Origin: Planctomycetota bacterium
GTDB lineage: Bacteria > Planctomycetota > Uabimicrobiia > Uabimicrobiales > Uabimicrobiaceae
Direction of reading: 5' to 3'
Assembly: GCA_029260735.1 (NCBI GenBank)
Contig: JAJDCR010000084.1
Coordinates: 1-64,000 of the forward strand
Length of the DNA: 64,000 bases
The notes beneath the pieces are model-generated. The model did no database searches. It was not told where the DNA came from and saw only the letters and a list, made by a program, of their open reading frames with translations. Positions 49,392-58,792 of this stretch are shown in pieces (the first letter of the stretch is position 1; each line of letters begins with the position of its first letter). The position numbers and the translations under genes are program-made.

Positions 49392-50153
49392 ATGAAAATC
49401 ACTTTTCTTGGAACTGGAACCTCTCAAGGGGTTCCAGCTATTGCTTGTGACTGCGAAGTTTGCACATCTACCGACCCCAAAGACAAAAGATTGCGGGTCT
49501 CTATTCATATTGAAATTGAAGGAAAGAGCTTTATTATTGATGCGGGGCCTGATTTTCGCCAGCAAGTTTTGCGCGAAAAGATCCTTCATTTAGATGCTCT
49601 TATTCTTACCCATGAACACCGAGATCATATTGCCGGTTTAGATGATATTCGGGGGTTCAATTTTCAAACAAAAGAAGATATTCCAGTCTATGCGAGTAAG
49701 CACGTTTTTAACGAGTTAAAAAAAACTTTCTTTTACATTTTTACCACAAATAAGTACCCGGGAATTCCCGAAATAGCATCTCAAGTCATCAAAAACAAAA
49801 AATTTGAAATAGCTGGAATTGAGGTAACTCCGATTCAAGTTTGGCACTATAAACTCCCCATATTCGGCTATAGGATTCAAGATTTCTCCTTTATCACAGA
49901 TGCCAGTAGAATAGAGGACTGTGAACTAGAAAAAATGATGGGGTCAAAAGTCGTTGTTCTTAACGCCCTCCAAAAAAAAGAGCATATCTCCCATTTCGCT
50001 CTGGCCGAATCTATAGATATATTACAAAGAATAAAACCAGAAAGAGCTTATCTTGTTCATATGAGCCACCTAATGGGGCTACATGAAGAAATCGAAGCGG
50101 AGTTACCTGATTTTATTCACTTGGCTTACGATGGATTAAAGATAGAAGTTTAG
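49392..50153 (+). CDS. MBL-fold metallohydrolase, PhnP-like
   Basis: This 253-residue protein starts with ITFLGTGTSQGVPAIACDCEVC. That glycine-rich start plus the CDCxVC zinc-type pair is typical for PhnP-like cyclic phosphodiesterases and their relatives. The metal motif LTHEHRDHIAGLDDIRGF provides H-x-H-x-D-H ligands, and the later phrases FSFITDAS and YLVHMSHLMG hold the remaining ligands. The ATG at 49392 avoids overlap with miaB. Family members cut cyclic phosphate esters, but many of these stand-alone versions have unknown substrates. Its position after two tRNA genes may hint at RNA-related work, which is an inference only. It is 62 bases before the racemase gene. Confidence 0.88.
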   Translation: MKITFLGTGTSQGVPAIACDCEVCTSTDPKDKRLRVSIHIEIEGKSFIIDAGPDFRQQVLREKILHLDALILTHEHRDHIAGLDDIRGFNFQTKEDIPVYASKHVFNELKKTFFYIFTTNKYPGIPEIASQVIKNKKFEIAGIEVTPIQVWHYKLPIFGYRIQDFSFITDASRIEDCELEKMMGSKVVVLNALQKKEHISHFALAESIDILQRIKPERAYLVHMSHLMGLHEEIEAELPDFIHLAYDGLKIEV

Positions 50154-50215
50154 TCCAAAATTATAACCATTATTTTTTAAGCACGCCGTCTATCTTTAGA
50201 AAGTCCAGCTCATCC

Positions 50216-50953
50216 ATGAAGAAAGTCGATACTCCATTAATAGGTATTTTGGGAGGACTAGGCCCTCTTGTTTCTGCTCGTTTTTTAGATGTGATTTATC
50301 GAATGCAAGGAACCTATGACAAAGAACAAGAGCTTCCCTCTATCATTTTATACTCTGACCCTAGCATACCCGATCGAACGGATTGTCTTCTAAACGGAAA
50401 AGAGGAGATTCTTCTCGCTCTTTTGATCGAAAAAATTGATTGCCTACTAGCTATTGGAGTGACAAGAGTGATCATTAGTTGTATCACTTTTCACTACCTA
50501 CTTCCTAAACTTCCTCCCACTTTAGCCGAAAAAATCATCTCTCTCACTTCTGTTGCCTTAGCAGAAGTAATTCAGAGAAAAGAACGTAGTCTTCTTTTAT
50601 GCACCGAAGGATCTAGGCAAATGGGTATTTTTGAGCAAGACTCTCTATGGACAAAAGCCCAACCTTGGGTTATTAAGGTGGACAAAGAAGACCAAGAGCA
50701 GATTCATCAGTTTATTTACGATATAAAAAGAAACCAATGTCCTTCAAAAATGGAGCATTCTTTAAAAAAGATGCAAAAGAAGTATGATGTCACTTCTTTT
50801 ATTGCAGGCTGTACCGAGTTTCATTTAATAGCGACTCAGCATCTAGTTGCTCCCGTAAAAAAAACCACAATTTCTTTTATTGATCCTTTACTAATTACCG
50901 CTCAAAATTGGAAGAACTTAGAATACCTAGATAAAAGAGGTCGAAATGAGTGA
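50216..50953 (+). CDS. Aspartate/glutamate racemase family protein
   Basis: This 245-residue protein has the start IGILGGLGPLVSARFLDVIY, typical of the cofactor-independent Asp/Glu racemase (AspR/YgeA) family. Two catalytic Cys residues are present: Cys89 in ISCITFHY (usually PCNTAH) and Cys199 in AGCTEFHL. The variant around Cys89 (Ile-Thr-Phe instead of Asn-Thr-Ala) means that the substrate may differ from aspartate. Its last eight bases overlap the start of the NRPS gene, so translation is coupled. The synthetase has no epimerisation domain, which makes a role in supplying a D-amino acid plausible. Confidence 0.85.
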   Translation: MKKVDTPLIGILGGLGPLVSARFLDVIYRMQGTYDKEQELPSIILYSDPSIPDRTDCLLNGKEEILLALLIEKIDCLLAIGVTRVIISCITFHYLLPKLPPTLAEKIISLTSVALAEVIQRKERSLLLCTEGSRQMGIFEQDSLWTKAQPWVIKVDKEDQEQIHQFIYDIKRNQCPSKMEHSLKKMQKKYDVTSFIAGCTEFHLIATQHLVAPVKKTTISFIDPLLITAQNWKNLEYLDKRGRNE

Positions 50954-53900
50954 TTTGGAGAAAAGAATAGCAGCTCTTTCCCCAGAGAAGCGTGAGCTTT
51001 TACTGAGACAGTTAGCCCAAAAAAAGCAAAAGAAGCCCAAAGCTTTTCCGGAAATCCCCTGTTGTTCCCGAGATCAAAAAGTATTTCCTCTTTCTTTTTC
51101 TCAACAGAGGCTCTGGTTTTTAGAAAAACTAGAGCCGGGTCTTTCTACCTATCATATTCCGGGAGCTTTGCGCATTGAGGGAGAACTAAAATACGATGAT
51201 CTCAAAAGAAGTTTAGAGTATTTGGGAGAGCGCCATGAAAGTCTCCGATTGCACTTTCCTCCCTCAGAAGAGGAACCTTCTCAAGCTATCCAAGAAACTA
51301 TTGCCATTGACCTTGAATATATAGACTTAAGCCACCTGTCATTTGAAAATAAAGAGCTTATAAGGTCTGGACAAATTCAAGTTTCCGCCTTTGTTGAGAA
51401 AATAAAGGAACCTTTCGACTTAGAAAACGGTCCTCTTTTCCGGACGACACTGTTCTCGCTAGGTCAAGACGAATATCTTTTTTTACTGGTTATCCACCAT
51501 ATCATTTCTGATGCTTGGTCTATGGGAGTTATGGTCAAGGAAATTGCCGAGATTTATACGGCTTTTCAAAGAAAACAAAATCCTGCTCTAGCTCCTCTTC
51601 GTGTTCACTATGTTGACTTTGCTTTTTGGCAAAAACAGTGGCTAAATGAAGAGAGACAAGAAAAACTCCTGGACTATTGGCGCCATCAACTCCAAGACCC
51701 TCCGCCTCCTTTATCTTTGCCTTATGATTTTTTTCGACCGAAGCGGCAAACTTTTCAAGGAAATCAACAAAGCTTTCAAATTCCTTCTTCCTTGCTGGCA
51801 AAACTTAAAAAAATTGCCCAAGAAGAGGAGGCCACTCTCTTTATGATCCTAGTTAGTACTTTTCAACTATTGTTGTCTCGTTATAGTGGACAAGAAGATG
51901 TTCTTATTGGAACTCCCAGCGCTAATCGTCCCAGAAAAGAACTGGAAGCTTTGATCGGCTTTTTTGTCAATACTCTGGTTTTACGAAGCCAATGTTCAGG
52001 GAATATGACTTGGTTAGAATTTTTAGCCCAGGTAAAAGAAACTACTTTGGCCGCATACTCTCATCAAGATATTCCTTTTGAAAAACTAGTTGAGGAAACA
52101 CAACCTACCCGCGACTTAAGTCGCTCGCCTCTTTTTCAAGTTCTTTTTGCCTGGCAAAATGTTCCCTCTCAAATTCTCTCTCTGCCTAGTTTAAAATGGT
52201 CTTCTCTTCCTTTAGAAAAAGAAACCGCCAAGTTTGATCTAAGTGTTTACCTGAGCGAAAAAGATAATCAAGTGCAAGGAATTTGGGAGTATAATACCGA
52301 TCTATTTCGCCCAGCTACGATTATTCAAATGAGCGAACATTACCATGCCCTTTTGGAGTCTATTACAAAGAACCCCCATCAGAAACTCGTTGAGATAAAT
52401 ATGATAACGCTCAACGAAAAACAGATGGAAGAAGCCAGAGAAATTCACTCTCAAAGAGACTACGAAAATGTCGGCACTCTCAAAAACTGGTTAGAGAAGC
52501 AAGCACGGACTACTCCAAAAAACTTGGCCTTAGTCAGTGAAGGCTTTCAGATGACTTACGCTCAGCTACATACGAAGAGCAACCAGTGGGCTCATTATCT
52601 TCATTCCTGTGGACTAGAAAGAGACGAGGTGGTGGGAGTTTGCCTTAAACGCTCTCCTGAAATGGTTTTAGCTATACTTGCTATTGTTAAAGCAGGGGGA
52701 GCCTATTTGCCCATTGACCCCACTTTGCCAAAAAAACGAAAAGCTTTTATGCTAGAGGACGCTGGCACTCGCTTTGTTATTAGTAAAAAAGAAAAAGAAG
52801 AGGAAGATACTAGCTGGATAGAGAGCAAGATAAAGCTTTTGCTCTGTGATAAAATTTCTTTGGAAGAAAGCTCAGGGGAAAACCTTGTTCTTGATCTTTC
52901 TCCTGAAAACCTTGCTTATGTAATTTATACTTCGGGTTCAACGGGCCTTCCTAAAGGGGTTATGGTTCCTCACCGAGGAATTGTCAATCGTCTGCAATGG
53001 ATGCAAGAAGCCTACTCTTTAGATAAAAATGACCGAGTTCTGCAAAAAACTCCCTTTAGCTTTGATGTTTCTGTCTGGGAATTCTTTTGGCCTCTCTTAA
53101 CAGGGGCTTGTTTAGTGGTGGCTCCTCCCAAAAGTCACCAAGACAGCGCGTGGTTAAAACGGATTGTTCTAGAAAACCAAATCACGATTCTCCACTTTGT
53201 CCCCTCTATGCTCGATGTATTTCTCCAAGAGCCTGATTTAGCGGAACACTGCTCTTCTCTTCGTCAAGTAATTTGTAGTGGAGAGGCTTTGTCTCTTTCG
53301 GTCAGCCAAGGTTTTTATAAACAAGAATTATCTGCTCACTTACATAATCTTTATGGCCCCACAGAAGCCTCTGTTGATGTGACTTTTTGGCCTTGCCAAA
53401 AAGAAGAACGGGGAACACATGTTCCTATCGGCTTTCCTATTGCCAATACTCAAATACACGTTCTCGATCAAAACTTAAGACCTGTGGCAACGGGAGTTGT
53501 CGGAGAGCTTTATATTGCAGGAGTTGGATTAGCCAGGGGTTATCTAAAACGAGCAGACCTGAGCGCGGAAAAATTTTTACCCAATCCCTTCTCGAAGCAA
53601 CCAGGCTCTCGCTTGTATCGTTCTGGGGATCTTGCTCGCTATGATGACCAAGGGAAAATTGAGTATGTCGGAAGAGTCGATGATCAGGTCAAAATTAGAG
53701 GTTTTCGCATCGAGTTAGGAGAAATCGAAGCCACTCTCCAAGATCATACGGAAATATCTCAGGCAAAAGTTATCGTGCAAACAAAAGCCCAAGAGAAATT
53801 CTTAGTCGCTTACCTCTTAAGTAAACAGAGCGATTTAGATACCCAAGAAATCCACGACTACTGTACAAAAAAACTACCTCCTGCCATGATCCCGAGTGCT

Positions 53901-56900
53901 TTTATTGTCTTGGCTCAATTTCCCTTGACTCGGCATGGAAAAATAGATTGGAAAGCTCTTCCTCAGCCTAAAAAAATGGGTCTAGATCTAAAAAAGCAAT
54001 TCATTGCAGCGCAAACTCCTTTACAAGAGTCACTTGTGACTATATGGGAAGAGCTTCTCGATCGACACCCTATTGGAATTGTTGATGATTTTTTTCAGCT
54101 TGGGGGACACTCTCTTCTTGCAATTAAGCTAGTTTCTCGATTGAATCAAAGTTTGGAAATAGATCTTCCTTTGCGGACAATTTTTGAGAGAACAAATATC
54201 GAAAAGTTGGCCCAAGAGCTAGAGGAAATTCTCTCGAAAGCAAATCCGAAAATTTCTCCTATTACCCGCACAGCTCTGCAAGAAAGCTACCCTTTGTCTT
54301 TTGCTCAGCATCGGCTTTGGTTTTTGGATCAGCTCCAGCCCGGAAGTCCGGCCTATAATATTCCCATGGCTCTACGTTTGCGAGGTAAACTTCAAGTAGA
54401 AATAATGGAGCAAAGCCTCAACCAAGTGATTGAAAAGCAAGATATTTTTGCTAGCCGTTTCTTTAGCGAAGGAGGGCAACCTCGGCAGCGAGTCGAAGAA
54501 TTCTCCTACCAGAAGTTTATTTTTATAGATTTACGTAATTTCCCCTTGGCCCAGCGAAATGAAAAAGCCCAACATTATATCCGACAAGAGAGCCAAAAAC
54601 CGTTTAATCTTGCCCAAGAAAATCTATGGAGAATGAGTGTTTTGCAAGTGGAGGAAGATGAGTATATTCTCCTTTTCTTAACCCACCATATCGTTTTTGA
54701 TGGCTCCGTGGAGATTTTTCTAGAGCAACTTGTGAAAACCTACCAAGCGAAAATTTCAGGAGAAGATTTTTCAGGCCCTCAGCTCAAGGTTTCTTATCGC
54801 GACTATGCTGTTTGGCAAAGAGAGCTGCTCGAAGGAGAAATCCTCGCCGAACAAATGGAGTATTGGAAGAAGAAACTAGGAGGAGAACTTCCTGTCTTGC
54901 AATTGCCTACGGATCGCCCTCGCCCTAACATATATTCCTTTAAAGGAAGTCGCTTTGCTTTTGAGCTCCCTCTTGATTTAACGGAAAAGTTGAAAGATCT
55001 TAGCCAAAGAGAAGGAAGTACCCTTTTTATGACTTTGTTGGCCGCTTTTTCTACTCTTCTCCATCGCTACAGCGAACAAGAAGATATTGTTGTCGGAACT
55101 CCCATTAACAACCGCAATCGTGAAGAAATTCGAGATCTAGTAGGGTGCTTTGTCAATACTCTAGCTCTTCGAGCTGATCTCTCCAAAAACCCCTCCTTTT
55201 CGAATCTCTTAGAACAAGTCCGCACAACTACCTTAGATGCTTACAGCCACCAAGACGTTCCCTTTGAAATGCTCGTTGAAAAACTCCAGCCTAAAAGAAG
55301 CTTAAGCCACACTCCTATTTTTCAAAGCATGCTTGTTGTCCAGCATGTTAGTATGGAAAAGCTCGCTTTACCTGACCTAGAGGTAGAAGCCCTGGAAGCG
55401 CACAGCGAAAGAACTCGCTTTGATCTTTTGCTTAGTTTAAATGAAAACAGCCAAGGAATGACAGCTCGTTTAGAGTACAACACTGATTTATTTGACCTTT
55501 CGACAATCGAACGTTTTGTTCAAAGCTTTCAAAACCTTCTTTACTCTATTGTTGAGAATCCCCAAATAACAGTAAAAGAACTCTCTTTGCTCTCTTCTTC
55601 TCAAAAACAAGAACTGGTTTATGAGTGGAATCGAACGGGCTCTTTTTATCGGCAAAATTTACGTTTAGAAAATCTCTTTGAAGAGCAAGTTCAAAAAACT
55701 CCTGATCTTCCTGCCGTAATTTTTCAAAATGATACTTGGTCCTACCAAGAAATTAACAGCCAGGCAAACCAAGTCGCTCATTTGTTAAAAACTCAGGGAG
55801 TAAAACGAGGGGATTGGGTCGGAGTTTTTCTCGACCGCTCTATGATAATGATTCCTGCTCTCTTAGGAATTTTTAAAGCGGGTGCGGCCTATTTACCTCT
55901 CAATGCAAGTTTACCAGAGCTGCGTTTAAAGGTTATCTTGGAGTCTCTTCAGGTTTACTCTGTCATCACTGAGAAAAAGCTGATGCCCTCTCTTCTTTCT
56001 CTAAAGCCAGAGCTGCCTAGTCTAGAGCATATTTTTTCTTGGGATGAAGAGGAAGAAAAAACAGTAGAAGGGCTCCATATATCAAACACAAGTGACTGGA
56101 AAAAACAAAGTACAGAAAATCTCTCCTCTATAGGCAGTTCTCAAGACAGAGCCTATGTTATTTTTACTTCCGGCTCTACCGGACAACCCAAAGGGGTGAT
56201 TGTCAATCACCGAGCAGTTCTTAATTTAATTGATTGGGCTAATCCCCATTTTTCTCTGAACGAAAAAGACCGCGGACTTTTCATAACCTCATTGAGTTTT
56301 GATCTCTCAGTTTATGATGTTTTTGGTCTTTTAGCGACAGGAGCGAGTATAAGATTGGCTTCCAGTGAAGAAACAGAGAGTCCTCAAAAACTCTGCCAAG
56401 TACTTTGCCAAGAAAATATCACCTTCTGGAATTCAGCTCCTCAAGCTCTCCAGCAACTAGTGCCTTTCTTTACCAAGGAAAATCTTCCCCATAGCTCTCT
56501 TCGCTTGGTCTTTTTAAGCGGAGACTGGATTCCTGTTTCGCTTCCCGATCAAGTGCGCCGTGTTTTTCCCCAAGCCAAAGTTATATCCTTGGGAGGTGCA
56601 ACCGAAGCAACTGTTTGGTCTAACTACTATCCCATCGAAGAAGTCTCCCCTTCTTGGTCGAGCATTCCCTACGGAAAACCCATTTCTAATGCCCAGTACT
56701 ATATTCTAAATTCTGAGCTGAGTCCTTGTCCGGTAGGAGTACCAGGAGACCTTTACATCGCAGGAGACTGTTTGGCCGAAGGATACCATGACCCGCTTCT
56801 TACGGCCGAACGTTTTCTCCCCAACCCTTTTTCTGTCAAACCAGGGGAGCGCATTTACAAAACGGGAGACCGTGCTTGCTATTGGCCTGACGGTAATATG

Positions 56901-57512
56901 GAATTTCTCGGACGCAATGATTACCAAGTGAAAATCCGAGGTTTTCGCGTCGAGCTAGGTGAAATTGAAGTCCATTTGAGCCAGCATGCTCAGATCAAAG
57001 AATGCGTTGTCACAACAGAAGAAAGAGCCGGACAAAAACGCCTTGTTGCCTACTTAGTCCACACGGACAACATTGTCATAAATAACTCCGACTTACAAGA
57101 TTTCTTAAAAGCAAAGCTTCCCGAGTATATGGTGCCAGACACCTACATCCTTCTAAACAATCTTCCTCTCACTGCCAATGGAAAACTCAATTACGCCGCT
57201 CTTCCCAAAGCCGAAGCCAGTGAAGCACAAGAGAGAGAGTTCTTAGAACCCGAGAATGAGACAGAAGAGGTTCTCCTCGAAATCTGGCAAGAACTTCTGG
57301 GAGAAGAGGAAATTAGCACAAACGATAATTTCTTTGCCCAAGGAGGCCACTCTCTTCTGGCAACGCAAATGATTTCGCGCTTGGAGGAGTGCTTTGAAAT
57401 TTCTGTTTCTTTACGCTCCGTTTTTGAAAACCCCACCATTTCTCTTTTGGCTTTGGAAGTAGAGCGAATTTTGATTGAGGAGCTAGATAAATTTGAAGAT
57501 GAGGATGAGTAG
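50946..57512 (+). CDS. Two-module non-ribosomal peptide synthetase (C-A-PCP-C-A-PCP)
   Basis: This is a 2188-residue enzyme. Module 1 has a condensation domain (about 35-470; active site HHIISDAW with His184/His185 and Ala190 in place of the usual Gly), an adenylation domain (about 500-1000; YTSGSTGLPKGVM) and a carrier domain (GGHSL with phosphopantetheine Ser1056). Module 2 has condensation (HHIVFDG, His1247/His1248), adenylation (about 1560-2080; FTSGSTGQPKGV) and carrier (Ser2136). Reading the ten-residue specificity code by eye gives D-V-W-H-I-S-L-V-D-K for module 1, a serine code, and D-L-Y-N-F-S-L-V-W-K for module 2, a cysteine code, with GGATEA before it. There is no epimerisation, cyclisation or thioesterase domain, so the chain must pass to another protein, perhaps the one starting at 60984. 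Confidence 0.95.
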   Translation: MSDLEKRIAALSPEKRELLLRQLAQKKQKKPKAFPEIPCCSRDQKVFPLSFSQQRLWFLEKLEPGLSTYHIPGALRIEGELKYDDLKRSLEYLGERHESLRLHFPPSEEEPSQAIQETIAIDLEYIDLSHLSFENKELIRSGQIQVSAFVEKIKEPFDLENGPLFRTTLFSLGQDEYLFLLVIHHIISDAWSMGVMVKEIAEIYTAFQRKQNPALAPLRVHYVDFAFWQKQWLNEERQEKLLDYWRHQLQDPPPPLSLPYDFFRPKRQTFQGNQQSFQIPSSLLAKLKKIAQEEEATLFMILVSTFQLLLSRYSGQEDVLIGTPSANRPRKELEALIGFFVNTLVLRSQCSGNMTWLEFLAQVKETTLAAYSHQDIPFEKLVEETQPTRDLSRSPLFQVLFAWQNVPSQILSLPSLKWSSLPLEKETAKFDLSVYLSEKDNQVQGIWEYNTDLFRPATIIQMSEHYHALLESITKNPHQKLVEINMITLNEKQMEEAREIHSQRDYENVGTLKNWLEKQARTTPKNLALVSEGFQMTYAQLHTKSNQWAHYLHSCGLERDEVVGVCLKRSPEMVLAILAIVKAGGAYLPIDPTLPKKRKAFMLEDAGTRFVISKKEKEEEDTSWIESKIKLLLCDKISLEESSGENLVLDLSPENLAYVIYTSGSTGLPKGVMVPHRGIVNRLQWMQEAYSLDKNDRVLQKTPFSFDVSVWEFFWPLLTGACLVVAPPKSHQDSAWLKRIVLENQITILHFVPSMLDVFLQEPDLAEHCSSLRQVICSGEALSLSVSQGFYKQELSAHLHNLYGPTEASVDVTFWPCQKEERGTHVPIGFPIANTQIHVLDQNLRPVATGVVGELYIAGVGLARGYLKRADLSAEKFLPNPFSKQPGSRLYRSGDLARYDDQGKIEYVGRVDDQVKIRGFRIELGEIEATLQDHTEISQAKVIVQTKAQEKFLVAYLLSKQSDLDTQEIHDYCTKKLPPAMIPSAFIVLAQFPLTRHGKIDWKALPQPKKMGLDLKKQFIAAQTPLQESLVTIWEELLDRHPIGIVDDFFQLGGHSLLAIKLVSRLNQSLEIDLPLRTIFERTNIEKLAQELEEILSKANPKISPITRTALQESYPLSFAQHRLWFLDQLQPGSPAYNIPMALRLRGKLQVEIMEQSLNQVIEKQDIFASRFFSEGGQPRQRVEEFSYQKFIFIDLRNFPLAQRNEKAQHYIRQESQKPFNLAQENLWRMSVLQVEEDEYILLFLTHHIVFDGSVEIFLEQLVKTYQAKISGEDFSGPQLKVSYRDYAVWQRELLEGEILAEQMEYWKKKLGGELPVLQLPTDRPRPNIYSFKGSRFAFELPLDLTEKLKDLSQREGSTLFMTLLAAFSTLLHRYSEQEDIVVGTPINNRNREEIRDLVGCFVNTLALRADLSKNPSFSNLLEQVRTTTLDAYSHQDVPFEMLVEKLQPKRSLSHTPIFQSMLVVQHVSMEKLALPDLEVEALEAHSERTRFDLLLSLNENSQGMTARLEYNTDLFDLSTIERFVQSFQNLLYSIVENPQITVKELSLLSSSQKQELVYEWNRTGSFYRQNLRLENLFEEQVQKTPDLPAVIFQNDTWSYQEINSQANQVAHLLKTQGVKRGDWVGVFLDRSMIMIPALLGIFKAGAAYLPLNASLPELRLKVILESLQVYSVITEKKLMPSLLSLKPELPSLEHIFSWDEEEEKTVEGLHISNTSDWKKQSTENLSSIGSSQDRAYVIFTSGSTGQPKGVIVNHRAVLNLIDWANPHFSLNEKDRGLFITSLSFDLSVYDVFGLLATGASIRLASSEETESPQKLCQVLCQENITFWNSAPQALQQLVPFFTKENLPHSSLRLVFLSGDWIPVSLPDQVRRVFPQAKVISLGGATEATVWSNYYPIEEVSPSWSSIPYGKPISNAQYYILNSELSPCPVGVPGDLYIAGDCLAEGYHDPLLTAERFLPNPFSVKPGERIYKTGDRACYWPDGNMEFLGRNDYQVKIRGFRVELGEIEVHLSQHAQIKECVVTTEERAGQKRLVAYLVHTDNIVINNSDLQDFLKAKLPEYMVPDTYILLNNLPLTANGKLNYAALPKAEASEAQEREFLEPENETEEVLLEIWQELLGEEEISTNDNFFAQGGHSLLATQMISRLEECFEISVSLRSVFENPTISLLALEVERILIEELDKFEDEDE

Positions 57513-57531
57513 GTCTAAAATTTGAGAGATA

Positions 57532-57930
57532 ATGGCAATGAAAAATACTTTTTCTTCTCCTGCTAGAAGAGTTATTCTTACTAGCACTGCTGCTTTTATC
57601 GTCTATGGCTCATGGGCTTTGTTTATCAATTTTTCATATGGCTTAAGCATTGCTCTATGGGCCTGTTTTGCTCAGGGAATTTCTAGCACTCTATCAACTC
57701 TATTGATTACCACTCTGATTGAGCTGTTTTTTACTCAATTTGGTCATAGTAAAATAGCCCTCTTACTCTCTGGATTGCTCCCTCCTACTTTGACCACGTT
57801 TATCCATGCCGCTATGCAGTGGATAGTTCGCACACCAGACATCACAATAACTATTCTTCCTTCTGTTGTGATGGGCTATATTTTCTCTGCTTTGTACTTA
57901 CGAGCTCTCATATATTTGGAAGAAGAATAG
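57532..57930 (+). CDS. Small membrane protein in the NRPS cluster
   Basis: This 132-residue protein has about four hydrophobic segments (about 14-32 ILTSTAAFIVYGSWALFINF, about 40-60, about 73-92 and about 105-128). The start may be the ATG at 57532 or one two codons later; neither has a strong ribosome binding site. The overall layout recalls short GtrA-like or accessory membrane proteins, but I do not recognise the family. It starts 19 bases after the NRPS stop and could be part of the same transcript. A transport or immunity role is a guess. Confidence 0.65.
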   Translation: MAMKNTFSSPARRVILTSTAAFIVYGSWALFINFSYGLSIALWACFAQGISSTLSTLLITTLIELFFTQFGHSKIALLLSGLLPPTLTTFIHAAMQWIVRTPDITITILPSVVMGYIFSALYLRALIYLEEE

Positions 57931-57994
57931 ATGAGTGGTAAATATGCGAAAAGATGAGGGATGGCACAAAAACTAATCTAGAAAGTAAATCATT

Positions 57995-58555
57995 ATGAAT
58001 CCTATGCTACTGGATATTCCTAAAGAGTTTGAAAGTGAACGACTTTTCTTACGGATGTATAAAGAAGGTGACGGAGAGATCTTATACAACACGATGAGAA
58101 CAAATAGGAAGCATTTAGAAAAAATTATGCCTGACTTTGTTTTGAATGTCAAAAGCGCAAGAGAAGCAGAAGGACTTATCTTTCAACTAATAGCAGACTG
58201 GTATACTCGCAAAAGATTTGTCTTGGGGTGCTGGGAAAAAACAACAAAAAATTTTGTTGCAGAAATTTATCTAGATCCAATTAATTGGAACGTCCCTCTC
58301 GTAGAAATAGGATACTATGTGCTCAAAGATTATCTAGGGAAGGGTTTTGCCACAGAAGCCGTCAATAGAACTGTAAAGTTTGCTTTTCAGCATCTACAAA
58401 TGAACAAAATAATGATCCGCTGTGATGCCGATAATATCGCGAGCTATAAAACGGCAGAGCGTTGTGGTTTCACAAAAGAAGGTGTTTTAAGTAAGCATTC
58501 TCGCAATAAGGAAGGTCTACTTGTAGATCAACTTTGCTATGGAATGACAATCTAA
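57995..58555 (+). CDS. GNAT acetyltransferase, RimJ/RimL-like
   Basis: This 186-residue protein has the GNAT fold. The start SERLFLRMYKEGDGEILYNT, the strand VEIGYYVLKDYLGKGFATEA with the acetyl-CoA pyrophosphate loop (LGKGFATEA, a Q/R-x-x-G-x-G/A-like motif) and ASYKTAERCGFTKEGVL at the end are typical for RimJ/RimL N-acetyltransferases. These modify the N-termini of ribosomal proteins or, in relatives, small molecules and antibiotics. Its place inside the NRPS cluster suggests that it may modify the peptide or provide self-protection; that is an inference. Confidence 0.88.
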   Translation: MNPMLLDIPKEFESERLFLRMYKEGDGEILYNTMRTNRKHLEKIMPDFVLNVKSAREAEGLIFQLIADWYTRKRFVLGCWEKTTKNFVAEIYLDPINWNVPLVEIGYYVLKDYLGKGFATEAVNRTVKFAFQHLQMNKIMIRCDADNIASYKTAERCGFTKEGVLSKHSRNKEGLLVDQLCYGMTI

Positions 58556-58590
58556 TTATCGATAAGAGAAAAACATAGAAAGGGAAAACT

Positions 58591-58713
58591 ATGTACTACT
58601 TGGCAGATATGGCTTCGGCTTCAGAGTATAAAATTGAGTTAACTTCCTTGTTTCATTTTTTGGCTTTGTATAAAAAATCTAATTTGTTTGCAGAAACCAT
58701 TTTATTAGACTAA
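58591..58713 (+). CDS. Possible 40-residue peptide
   Basis: An open frame starts at an ATG preceded by AAAGGG at six bases and runs for 40 codons to a TAA. The product (MYYLADMASASEYKIELTSL and on) has no recognised motif. It is supported only by the ribosome binding site and its position 35 bases after the acetyltransferase gene; chance is a real alternative. Confidence 0.25.
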   Translation: MYYLADMASASEYKIELTSLFHFLALYKKSNLFAETILLD

Positions 58714-58792
58714 AATAAATAAAGATACTAGCTTATCAATCAAATAGATTGCAAATTGTTTTTGCTTTGCAATATTAGGAAAGGGCAGGAAT

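Noticed and set aside
57131..57143. A further copy of GGTGCCAGACACC, the reverse complement of the short repeat in the second NRPS gene.
   Set aside because: Here it encodes part of the conserved adenylation-domain sentence LPEYMVPDTY, which explains the bases without any insertion. It is most likely a chance match.
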